Position numbers and translations under genes: made by a program. Positions 1-6,419 of a DNA stretch of 16,483 nt are shown in pieces; the stretch's first letter is position 1, and each line of letters starts with the position of its first letter. The notes under the pieces are model-generated. The model ran no database searches. It saw only the letters and a list, made by a program, of their open reading frames with translations, and had not been told where the DNA came from. This DNA comes from Chloroflexota bacterium (lineage in GTDB: Bacteria; Chloroflexota; Dormibacteria; Dormibacterales; Dormibacteraceae), in contig VBJE01000022.1 in NCBI GenBank assembly GCA_005879675.1, forward strand, positions 4,157 to 20,639, read 5' to 3'.

Positions 1-342
1 CGACTTGACCGCGGGACCAAGAGCGAGCGCGATCAAGAGCACGGCGGTGGAATGGCCGAGCGAGAAGAAGAACCCGACGCCGACCGGCTTCTTGCCACTC
101 TGCAGGAGCTTGCGCGTGGTGTTGTCGATGGCCGAGATGTGGTCGGCGTCGAACGCGTGCCGCAGACCGAACGTGTACGCCAGTCCGCCCAGCGCCAGAA
201 ACGCGGGGTGCGACGCTGCGTAGACCAGCAGCAGGCCCCAACCCGCGATGTGCAGCAAGGCCACCGATCCGAAGAACCCGCCCAGGCGGCGGCGCTCCCC
301 CCGGTCGAAGGTCTGCGACAGCAGCATCCGCATCGAGGCCAT
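1..342 (-). CDS. NiCoT-family nickel/cobalt permease, N-terminal part (runs off left edge)
   Basis: This is the first 114 codons of a membrane permease that imports Ni2+ or Co2+ for metalloenzymes. The translation carries the family signature R-H-A-F-D-A-D-H-I (residues 61-69, with the HX4DH metal-binding element H62, D67, H68), followed by AIDNTTRKL and by a second typical block GFFFSLGHST (90-99). A hydrophobic helix covers about residues 23-42. The ATG at 342 is preceded by AGG nine bases upstream; ATGs at 333 and 327 are alternatives. The frame stays open to base 1, so the rest of the protein lies outside the window. It is transcribed away from the EcsC-like gene, and the region between them holds a small inverted repeat. 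The family call is firm. Nickel versus cobalt specificity cannot be read from this fragment. Confidence 0.9.
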   Translation of the reverse strand, partial: MASMRMLLSQTFDRGERRRLGGFFGSVALLHIAGWGLLLVYAASHPAFLALGGLAYTFGLRHAFDADHISAIDNTTRKLLQSGKKPVGVGFFFSLGHSTAVLLIALALGPAVKS

Positions 343-364
343 CGGTGAGAGCCTAAGCCTTATC

Positions 365-377
365 GCGACAAGGTCGC
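365..377. promoter_or_regulatory. Short inverted repeat between divergent permease and EcsC-like genes
   Basis: A perfect 5-base inverted repeat, GCGAC-AAG-GTCGC, lies 23 bases upstream of the permease ATG. Its position in a divergent promoter region would suit an operator for a metal-responsive repressor, but the half-sites are short and match no operator I recognise. It could be chance in GC-rich DNA. Confidence 0.2.
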
Positions 378-451
378 AAGTACGTATTCAAATGAGCACT
401 CGATTTGTGCGACTCGTTCGCGTCAAGGACGCTCATGTAGGCTTCACCGCC

Positions 452-1168
452 ATGGACCTCGAACAGCTTCCTCCCCAGGTGCGCACCCTTCTTCGCGCTC
501 TCGACCGTGCGATGAGAAGCCGCGAACCCGCCATCCGCTCTCGAGTCGACAACCTGCGGGCGGCCAACCCGCTCTACACGAACCATCAACTTGCGCGGGC
601 GCTGATTCGTTCCACGCGGCGCCGCGTCGCTGCGACCGGAGCGTTGAGTGGAGCGGCGTCGGTCGTGCCCGCCCTGGGCACTGCGCTGGCGATTGGGACC
701 GTCACGAGCCAGACCCTCTACGCCCTCGAGCAGGAGATCGAGCTCATCCTCGGGATCGCGATGATCTTCGGCCACGAGCTTTACGGTTCTGATGACCGCG
801 TGCTCGAAGCACTCGTCGTCGTTGGCATGACCAGCGGCGCTTTGAAGCTGCGCGAGGACGTCATCGTCGCCGGCGGAGAGCGCCTGGCGGTGGCGGCGTT
901 TCGCCGCATGCCAGACCTGTTGATCGCGCATGGCGGCGGCCGCATGATCACGCGCGTCCTGTCTCGCTTCGCCGCGAGCGGAGCGGCAAAGGTTGTCGCC
1001 CGCGTCGTTCCGCTCGGAGTCGGCATCGGTATGGGCGCCGGATTCGACTGGCTCGCGGTCACCGGTCTCGGCCGGGCGGCGATGCGCTACTACGGTCCTG
1101 GCGGTCCAGGAGCGCGGCCCCTGCTACTTGCTCCCGAAGATTCCTCGCACGTCGAAGCTCGCCGCTGA
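452..1168 (+). CDS. EcsC-like protein
   Basis: The product is about 238 residues, close to the length of Bacillus EcsC (about 236). It follows the family layout: a basic N-terminal helix region, then a glycine/alanine-rich hydrophobic block (GALSGAASVVPALGTALAIG, about residues 69-88), then TLYALEQEIELILGIAMIFGHEL. The C-terminal glycine-rich segment (VPLGVGIGMGAGFDWL) leads into a GLGRAAMRYYG ending, as in EcsC proteins. The biochemical role of the family is unclear; in Bacillus it sits next to an ABC transporter that affects secretion and competence. The ATG at 452 was preferred because GTAGG lies about 10 bases upstream. An in-frame ATG at 392 adds 20 residues but has no ribosome binding site. 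The 3' end overlaps the convergent ligase gene by 45 bases. Confidence 0.6.
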   Translation: MDLEQLPPQVRTLLRALDRAMRSREPAIRSRVDNLRAANPLYTNHQLARALIRSTRRRVAATGALSGAASVVPALGTALAIGTVTSQTLYALEQEIELILGIAMIFGHELYGSDDRVLEALVVVGMTSGALKLREDVIVAGGERLAVAAFRRMPDLLIAHGGGRMITRVLSRFAASGAAKVVARVVPLGVGIGMGAGFDWLAVTGLGRAAMRYYGPGGPGARPLLLAPEDSSHVEARR

Positions 1169-2176
1169 CGCGATCTGATCGAAGCCGCACTTCTTGGGCG
1201 GCTTGTCGGTGCGCCAGCGAAGGAATCCCGTCGCGTGGCGGAAACGTTCCCCGGCTTCGAGCTTGTCGTAGGTGACCTCGCACACGAGCTCCGGCCGCAC
1301 CGCCACCCACTCGGTGTCCTTGCCGCGCGACCAGCGGCTGAGCCCGCCGGGCATGCGTCCAGGGTTCGCGCGCCACTCCTCCTCCGGGATCTCTGTCTGC
1401 AGCGGTTTCAGCCTGGCTACAAGCTCCTTGCGCTCGGCGGCGTTGAAGGACGACGTGTGGCCGACGTAGTGCAGCACTCCTTTCTTGTCGTAGAGCCCGA
1501 GCAGCAGCGCCCCCAGCGTTGAGCCGTCGCTGGTCTTGCGCCAGCCGATGACCACGCAGTCCGCGGTGCGCTGATGCTTGATCTTGACCCAGAAGCGCTT
1601 GCCCGGCACATAAGGGCCGTCCCATGACTTGGCAATCACCCCGTCCAGCCCGGCGCCCTCGAACTTCTCGAACCATTCGTCGGCTTTCTTCGGGTCGCGC
1701 GTGTAGGGGGTCAGAAAGAGCGGCCGCTTCACGCCCTTGAGCAGCTTCTCCAGCCGCTTGCGCCGCTCTCCCAGCGTCAGCTTGCGGAGGTCTTCATTGC
1801 CTTCCGCCAGCAGGTCGAACGCGACAAACCACGCGGGCGTGGCCTCGCTCAGCATGCGCACGCGGGACTCGGCGGGATGCACCCTCTGCTGAAGGGCCCC
1901 GAAGTCCAGGCCGTTGGCTCCGACGACGATGACCTCGCCATCCAGGACCAGCTTGGGCTGCGGAAGTGCCCGGACGGCCGGCAGGAGCTCGGGAAAGTAG
2001 CGGGTCATAGGCCGCCCGCCGCGGCTCATCAGCTCCACCGAGTCGCCGTCGCGGTAGACGAGGGTGCGGAAGCCGTCCCACTTCGGCTCGTACTCCCACC
2101 CGTCGCCCTTGGGGATTCCCGAGTCGGAGATCGCCGACAGCATCGGCTCCATGTCCAGCGGAAGCGGCAGCTTCAG
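1124..2176 (-). CDS. ligC: ATP-dependent DNA ligase, LigC type
   Basis: This is a stand-alone ATP-dependent DNA ligase that seals nicks via an enzyme-AMP intermediate. Numbered from the ATG at 2152, the motifs are motif I EPKWDGFR with nucleophile Lys24, SRGGRPMTRYFPE (43-55), motif III LDGEVIV (70-76), GLDFGALQQRVHPAESRVRML (81-101), AFDLL, motif IV AGLDGVIAK (167-175) and motif V WVKIKHQRTAD (188-198), followed by an OB-fold region. The order matches mycobacterial LigC rather than multidomain LigD; no polymerase or nuclease domain and no ku gene is nearby. The ATG at 2152 has no ribosome binding site. The open frame upstream encodes LKLPLPLD, similar to the N-terminus of known LigC proteins, and a CTG at 2176 has GGGGA eight bases upstream. 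I therefore place the start at CTG 2176 (350 residues). Confidence 0.85.
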   Translation of the reverse strand: MKLPLPLDMEPMLSAISDSGIPKGDGWEYEPKWDGFRTLVYRDGDSVELMSRGGRPMTRYFPELLPAVRALPQPKLVLDGEVIVVGANGLDFGALQQRVHPAESRVRMLSEATPAWFVAFDLLAEGNEDLRKLTLGERRKRLEKLLKGVKRPLFLTPYTRDPKKADEWFEKFEGAGLDGVIAKSWDGPYVPGKRFWVKIKHQRTADCVVIGWRKTSDGSTLGALLLGLYDKKGVLHYVGHTSSFNAAERKELVARLKPLQTEIPEEEWRANPGRMPGGLSRWSRGKDTEWVAVRPELVCEVTYDKLEAGERFRHATGFLRWRTDKPPKKCGFDQIASAASFDVRGIFGSK

Positions 2177-2287
2177 GCCGGTTTTCCCCAGGTGTCTATA
2201 TCTTGTGGATCACTCATCGGTGTGCTACCATATCAATGGCCGGTAAAGGCCAGTTAAGATTCGACTTCACGCCCCCACCCCAGCCAT

Positions 2288-2313
2288 GGGAAGCTCGCGC
2301 AAGCGGGCTTCCC
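2288..2313 (+). terminator. Strong hairpin with GCAA loop followed by a T-rich run
   Basis: GGGAAGC (2288-2294) pairs with GCTTCCC (2307-2313). The pairing extends inward through a G-U pair to an 11-base-pair stem closed by a GCAA tetraloop (2299-2302). On the plus strand it is followed directly by TCTTTTCCC, the shape of an intrinsic terminator for plus-strand transcription, although no plus-strand gene lies just upstream. It may also act as a second stop for the minus-strand flotillin transcript, but there is no T run on that side. Confidence 0.5.
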
Positions 2314-2333
2314 TCTTTTCCCTATGAGAAGGT

Positions 2334-2350
2334 GCCCGGCGAAGCCGGGC
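2334..2350 (-). terminator. Hairpin 22 bases past the flotillin stop
   Basis: GCCCGGC-GAA-GCCGGGC is a perfect 7-base-pair stem with a 3-base loop, placed 22 bases downstream of the flotillin stop codon on the minus strand. It is probably the terminator or the 3'-end protecting stem of the nfeD-flotillin transcript. It lacks a T-tract, as is common in GC-rich genomes. Confidence 0.5.
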
Positions 2351-2372
2351 GGAGGGGCCACCAACCGGGCTG

Positions 2373-4208
2373 TTATTTCTGCAGTCCCTGGAACTGGGAC
2401 AGCAACTCGTCCACGGTCATGTTGCCGTACTCCTGCCCGAGGGCTTCCTTGGCCGTCGCCCAGATCCCTCGCGCCGCACCCGGGCCGCGCTGGGCCAGGT
2501 CGTTCAGCCGGAGCCGGCCGTAGACGCCGATGTCCGGGATCTGCCGCAGCTGTTCTGCCATCCACTTCGCCCACTGCTTGACGTTGGAGTCGGTTGGCAT
2601 CGCCTTCGCGGGCGCTGCCTTGGCGACCGCCGCCACCGCCTTCGCCTGGGCGACCGCGGCTGCGGCTGCCTTGTCCGCGACCTCCTTGGCGGCGGCCGCC
2701 TCTGCCTCGGCTTTGGCGGCGAGCTCGTCGGCCGCGCTTTTGGCCGCGGCGGCGTCACGCGTGGCCTGCCCCTTCAGCGCCGTCAGGCCCTGGCCGGCGA
2801 TGTCACTGATGCGGTCGACTGCGGACTCGGTGCCCGCGTCGCCGTTGCCCTCGCCAGTTCGCAGCCGCTCGCCGAAACCACGGCCCAGCGCGCCACCGAC
2901 CAGGCTCGGCACGTCGAGCCCGGTCAGACCCTTGATCGCGGTCGTGGACTCGATCATCGCGCGCGTCGCGTTGCGCACTATGTCCGATGCGCCGTCGGCG
3001 CTCATCACGGTCAGGGAGTCGATGTGGCTCATCGGCTCCGCCGCCGCCCTGACGATCTCCGGCAGCGCCGCGAGCACGGTCTGGATGATGGCCGCCTCGT
3101 TGAACTGCTTGTACGCGTCCGCGCGCATGGCGAGCGCTTTCGCCTCGGCCTCGCCCTTGGTGAGCACGATCTGCGCCTCCGCCCCACCTTCCAGGCGGGT
3201 CGTCTCGGCGTCCGCCTCGGCGGAGGCGATCCGCGCCCGCTTCTGGCCCTCGGCGCGGGCGATCACCGCTTGCGCCTCGGCAGCCGCCGGCTTCACGGTG
3301 GTGGAGAGCAGCTCCTTCTCCTTGCGGTCGGCCTCGAGCTGCGCCAGCTCGGTCTGCTTGCGCACGACCTCCTGCGTCGCCTCGGCCTGGGCGAGAGGCC
3401 CGGCCTGGTCCGCCCGCGCCTGCGCCGCCGCCACCTGGGTCTTGGTCTCAGCTTCCCGCAGCGAGACGTCTCGCGCGGCGTTGATCTTGACCTGCTGAGC
3501 CTGGGCCTCCCGGACCGCGGCTTCCTGGTCCGTCGCCGCCTTGGCCATGCGCGCGTCTCGGGTGATGGTCGCGACGCTCTGCTGGCCGAGCAGCTCGATG
3601 TAGCTCGACTCGTCGGAGAAGCTCTGGATGGTGAACGCGTCGATCACCAGGCCGCTGGTCGCGAGATCGCCCTTGGCCGCGTCCTGCACCTGCTGCAGCA
3701 GCTTCTGGCGGTCGCGGATGAGCTCTTCGATCGTCAGCGTGCCCACGATCGAGCGCAGCGACCCTTCGAGCACGTTCTTGACGATGGAGTCGACCTGCTC
3801 CGGCTTGGCGTCGAGGAAGCGCTCGGCCGCGTTGCGCAGCGACTCCACGTCGCGCCCGATCTTGAAGGTCGCCACGCCCTGCACCTGGACCTTGATGCCC
3901 TGGCTGGTGACGGCATCCGTGAGCTGGACTCCGATCTGGCGGGCGGTCAGCTTCATGCGGCCGACCCGGTCGAGCAGCGGACGCACGAAGGTGCCCCCGC
4001 CGACGACGACCTTGACGCCCTTGTCGCCAGGGGAGGCGGCCATCTGGCCGCGCTCGTCGCGCACCTTGGCGCCACGAGAACCGGCGACGATCAGGGCTTC
4101 GTTCGCGCCCGCCACGTGGTAGCGGCTCGCGACGAACGCGACGAGCAGGACGAGGACGACAACCCCGGCCACGACGAGAAATGGCGTAGATGTCACGAAG
4201 TCAGGCAT
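2373..4208 (-). CDS. Flotillin-like SPFH protein with a C-terminal extension
   Basis: This 611-residue protein has a single N-terminal membrane segment (about 8-28), an SPFH/band-7 domain (about 30-210, including QVQGVATFKIG and EQVDSIVKNVLEGSLRSIVG) and a long Ala/Glu/Lys/Arg-rich coiled coil (about 210-370). The conserved flotillin tail block IDSLTVMSADGAS spans 396-408. Flotillins scaffold ordered membrane microdomains and oligomerise on the inner face of the membrane. Bacterial FloT is about 500 residues. Here about 100 more follow: an Ala/Lys-rich stretch (about 485-537) and a compact Trp/Tyr-containing module (about 541-611). The ATG at 4208 overlaps the nfeD stop by 8 bases, with AGGAG nine bases upstream inside nfeD. 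NfeD-flotillin pairing is a well-known conserved arrangement and supports the call. Confidence 0.9.
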   Translation of the reverse strand: MPDFVTSTPFLVVAGVVVLVLLVAFVASRYHVAGANEALIVAGSRGAKVRDERGQMAASPGDKGVKVVVGGGTFVRPLLDRVGRMKLTARQIGVQLTDAVTSQGIKVQVQGVATFKIGRDVESLRNAAERFLDAKPEQVDSIVKNVLEGSLRSIVGTLTIEELIRDRQKLLQQVQDAAKGDLATSGLVIDAFTIQSFSDESSYIELLGQQSVATITRDARMAKAATDQEAAVREAQAQQVKINAARDVSLREAETKTQVAAAQARADQAGPLAQAEATQEVVRKQTELAQLEADRKEKELLSTTVKPAAAEAQAVIARAEGQKRARIASAEADAETTRLEGGAEAQIVLTKGEAEAKALAMRADAYKQFNEAAIIQTVLAALPEIVRAAAEPMSHIDSLTVMSADGASDIVRNATRAMIESTTAIKGLTGLDVPSLVGGALGRGFGERLRTGEGNGDAGTESAVDRISDIAGQGLTALKGQATRDAAAAKSAADELAAKAEAEAAAAKEVADKAAAAAVAQAKAVAAVAKAAPAKAMPTDSNVKQWAKWMAEQLRQIPDIGVYGRLRLNDLAQRGPGAARGIWATAKEALGQEYGNMTVDELLSQFQGLQK

Positions 4209-4752
4209 CGGAACGTGCTCCTTCCGCAGTTGAAACCGGGGTTGACTCGACCACGAGGTTGTTTCCCGCCACGCCGATCACCTTGACGACGCGGCCGGCT
4301 GGGATCTCAGCATCGGCGGTGGCGCCCATGTTGTGCGAGGCGCCCGCGAAGCTGATGAGAACGCTGCCGTAGCGGTTGGCGGGGATGGCGACGGCGACGC
4401 GGCCGCTCGAACCGACCATGTCCTGGAGGCTGAACGTGTCCGTGGACTCCGCCTGGCGCAAGACCTTGAAGGAGCCGAACACCACCCCGGCCCCGAGCAG
4501 GCCGGCGACGACGCCGACCAGGGTGGCGGGGCCGACTCCCAGACCGAAGCTGTGCTCGCCGATCAGGCCGCCGATGCCGAACATGGCCACGAACCCGAGC
4601 ACCAGCGGGGTCGGCGACACGCCGCCGAGATCGAAGCCGAGGTGAATCGCGTTCAGGAAGCCGCCAAACAGGTCGTCGAAGATCAGCGTCAGCAGGAGGA
4701 GGCCGCCTCCGAGGACAAGGCAGCCGCCGAACACCAGGTCAGGCGTGGTCAT
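4201..4752 (-). CDS. NfeD-like membrane protein, flotillin partner
   Basis: This 183-residue protein has hydrophobic segments at about 7-25, 48-65 and 74-96. They are followed by a soluble C-terminal domain (about 105-172, with LQDMVGSSGRVAVAIPANRYGSV and AEIPAGRVVKVIGVAGNNLVVE) that fits the OB-fold of NfeD proteins. There is no N-terminal ClpP-like protease part, so it is the short form. In other bacteria such proteins co-occur with flotillins and take part in membrane-domain organisation. GGTGGTAGGAA precedes the ATG. The gene overlaps the downstream flotillin by 8 bases, so the two are co-transcribed and probably translationally coupled. Thirty-eight bases separate it from the serine hydrolase stop, so it may also belong to that transcript. 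Confidence 0.85.
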   Translation of the reverse strand: MTTPDLVFGGCLVLGGGLLLLTLIFDDLFGGFLNAIHLGFDLGGVSPTPLVLGFVAMFGIGGLIGEHSFGLGVGPATLVGVVAGLLGAGVVFGSFKVLRQAESTDTFSLQDMVGSSGRVAVAIPANRYGSVLISFAGASHNMGATADAEIPAGRVVKVIGVAGNNLVVESTPVSTAEGARSDA

Positions 4753-4790
4753 TTCCTACCACCAGCGACTGCATCTTAGGACGAGCGCGA

Positions 4791-5918
4791 CTAAAGGCAG
4801 CCGAGCAGCGCGTCCACCAGGTTTTTCGTCCGAGGATCGACGCCGCCCGAAGGCAGCATCTGGCTCATCACGTAGGCGAAGGCGACGCCGCGGCCGGGCT
4901 GGGCGAACCCAACCGACCCGCCCATGCCGTAGTGGCCGAACGACCCCTCGCCGGCCATGGGCCGGAACGGGAACGAGAGCTGGAAGCCAGTCGCGTAGCG
5001 GGTCTCGTAGCCGAGCACGAGGTCTTCGCCGGCGGACTGCTCGCGGGTCGCGGCGGCAAGGGTGTCCGGGCGTAGCAGACGTACACCGTCGACCTCGCCG
5101 ATGCAGGCGGCGTACACCCGGGCCAGCGAGCGGGCATTGGTGATCCCGTTGGCGGCCGGGATCTCGGCGGCGTGAAACGCGCGCTCGTTGAACGCCGACA
5201 CGGGCAGAGGGGGATTGACGAACGCCCTGTGCAGCAGCGTCGTCGGGTCGTGCATGCGAGCGGTGAATATGTCCACGGGTGCGCCCGGCGCGGGGGGCGG
5301 CGGGGCGATCATCGGCTTCACGCGCGACTCCTCGGCGGCCGGCAGACCGATCCAGAGGTCAAGGCCGAGCGGCCGGGCGATGCGGTCAGCCACGAACGCG
5401 CCCACCGAGTCGCCCGTGACACGCCTGATGACCTCGCCTGCGAGCCAGCCGTAGGTGCCGACGTGATAGCCGTGGCCGGAGTTCGGTTCCCAGAGCGGCT
5501 TCTGCCCGGCGAGCGCCTCCGCGACCGGTGTCCAGGCATAGACGTCTTCGATGCTCAGCGGGCGATCGATCGCCGGCAAGCCCGCGCGGTGGCTGAACAG
5601 CCAGCGCACCGGGATCTGGCTCTTCCCCTCGGCGCCAAACTCCGGCCAGTAGGCGGTCACGGGCGCGTCGAAGTCCAGCCTGCCCTCCTGGGCGAGGATG
5701 TGGGCGGCGACCGCGACCACGCCCTTGGTCGAGGACATCACCATCTGCAGCGTCTCGGGCGCGTACACGCCGCCCCACAGGTCGACGACCTTCCGACCGT
5801 CGGCGTACACGCAGCAGGCAGCACCCACGTCCCCGTGGCGTTCGAAGTTCGCGGCGAAAGCCTGGCGCATCGATTCGAAACCGGACTCCACAGAGCCGTG
5901 GACGCGGGTCTCGATCAC
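4791..5918 (-). CDS. Serine hydrolase of the class C beta-lactamase/esterase fold (EstB-like)
   Basis: The product has 375 residues and no signal peptide, so it is probably cytoplasmic. It has the three features of the family: the S-x-x-K nucleophile box SSTK (Ser62, Lys65), the second box with Tyr151 in GHGYHVGTYGWLAGE, and a third-box equivalent GHYGMGGSVGF (328-338). The surrounding WLFSHRAGLPAID and ANGITNARSLARVYA segments are typical of EstB-like esterases and related hydrolases rather than of true antibiotic-inactivating enzymes. The substrate cannot be deduced. The start is GTG at 5918 with TTAGG close upstream. A long hairpin lies between this start and the stop of the preceding membrane-protein gene. 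Confidence 0.85.
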   Translation of the reverse strand: MIETRVHGSVESGFESMRQAFAANFERHGDVGAACCVYADGRKVVDLWGGVYAPETLQMVMSSTKGVVAVAAHILAQEGRLDFDAPVTAYWPEFGAEGKSQIPVRWLFSHRAGLPAIDRPLSIEDVYAWTPVAEALAGQKPLWEPNSGHGYHVGTYGWLAGEVIRRVTGDSVGAFVADRIARPLGLDLWIGLPAAEESRVKPMIAPPPPAPGAPVDIFTARMHDPTTLLHRAFVNPPLPVSAFNERAFHAAEIPAANGITNARSLARVYAACIGEVDGVRLLRPDTLAAATREQSAGEDLVLGYETRYATGFQLSFPFRPMAGEGSFGHYGMGGSVGFAQPGRGVAFAYVMSQMLPSGGVDPRTKNLVDALLGCL

Positions 5919-5932
5919 GCGCCTAAGCTACA

Positions 5933-5976
5933 GGACCCCACGAAATCTGAGGCTTCGCCTTGATTTCGCGGGGACC
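5933..5976. repeat. Long near-perfect hairpin between membrane-protein and hydrolase genes
   Basis: The arms pair as GG, CCCC, CGAAATC and AGGC with GCCT, GATTTCG, GGGG and CC. Single mismatches or small bulges separate the blocks, and the loop is TTC (5954-5956). The 44 bases start 2 bases after the stop of the 146-residue gene and end 14 bases before the hydrolase GTG, filling most of the gap. There is no T run on either side. It may act as a terminator, an RNA-stabilising stem or an attenuator. Confidence 0.6.
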
Positions 5977-5978
5977 CC

Positions 5979-6419
5979 TCACTCCCCCACCGCCTTCCGC
6001 CGCCGCGTTCGCACCTGCCGCCTGTCGGTCGCACGCCGCATGGGGATCTCGCCGCGGCGGATCACGCTGACTTCGATGGGCAGCACACCCATGTTGACGA
6101 GCGTCGCCCACAACCCGCCCGCGAGAAGGCCGATGAACGCGCCGAGAAGACCGACCAGGAGGCCCGCCCCGGGGATGACCAGAAACCATCGGTCCGACAC
6201 GGTCTGCAGGTCGCGGACCTGGTCGCCAAGCGGCAGCAGCTGCTGGGCGATGCCGAGGCTGAAGCCGAGCTGAGACTGCCAGTCAACGAGCGCGCCGGCA
6301 AACCAGCTGATCAGTGCCCCGAGAGTCGCGCCCGCGAAGAGGCCGAAGACGAAGCCGGTGATCGCGCCGGCGAACATGGCGCTGCGGATGGACAGCCTGA
6401 CCAGGTAGTCATTCACCAT
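5979..6419 (-). CDS. Small integral membrane protein of unknown function
   Basis: The 146-residue product has two glycine/alanine-rich hydrophobic regions, about 12-45 and 78-107, each long enough for one or two membrane helices. A polar linker (about 46-77) separates them, and a strongly basic tail (about 121-143, with many Arg) is expected to face the cytoplasm. I do not recognise a family. The ATG overlaps the stop of the GH2 gene by 7 bases, and GAGG lies eight bases upstream within that gene, so translation is probably coupled to the glycosidase. A role in export, anchoring or uptake connected with the glycosidase is only a guess from this coupling. Confidence 0.75.
   Translation of the reverse strand: MVNDYLVRLSIRSAMFAGAITGFVFGLFAGATLGALISWFAGALVDWQSQLGFSLGIAQQLLPLGDQVRDLQTVSDRWFLVIPGAGLLVGLLGAFIGLLAGGLWATLVNMGVLPIEVSVIRRGEIPMRRATDRRQVRTRRRKAVGE

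Noticed and set aside
1124..2176. Non-homologous end-joining locus (LigD/Ku)
   Set aside because: Only the ligase core is present, in a LigC-like form. No polymerase or nuclease domain and no ku gene occurs in the window.
2203..2523. A 106-codon plus-strand frame running into the flotillin 3' end
   Set aside because: It passes through two strong hairpins, overlaps the flotillin coding region in antisense and resembles no known protein; the structured RNA reading is more plausible.
3024..4286. A 420-codon plus-strand open frame opposite the flotillin and nfeD genes
   Set aside because: It is rich in Arg, His and Leu, resembles no protein family, and mirrors the codon pattern of the true minus-strand genes; long antisense frames are normal in GC-rich DNA.
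4791..5918. Antibiotic-resistance beta-lactamase
   Set aside because: It has the S-x-x-K fold motif but no signal peptide, and its motif surroundings are those of EstB-like esterases and hydrolases.
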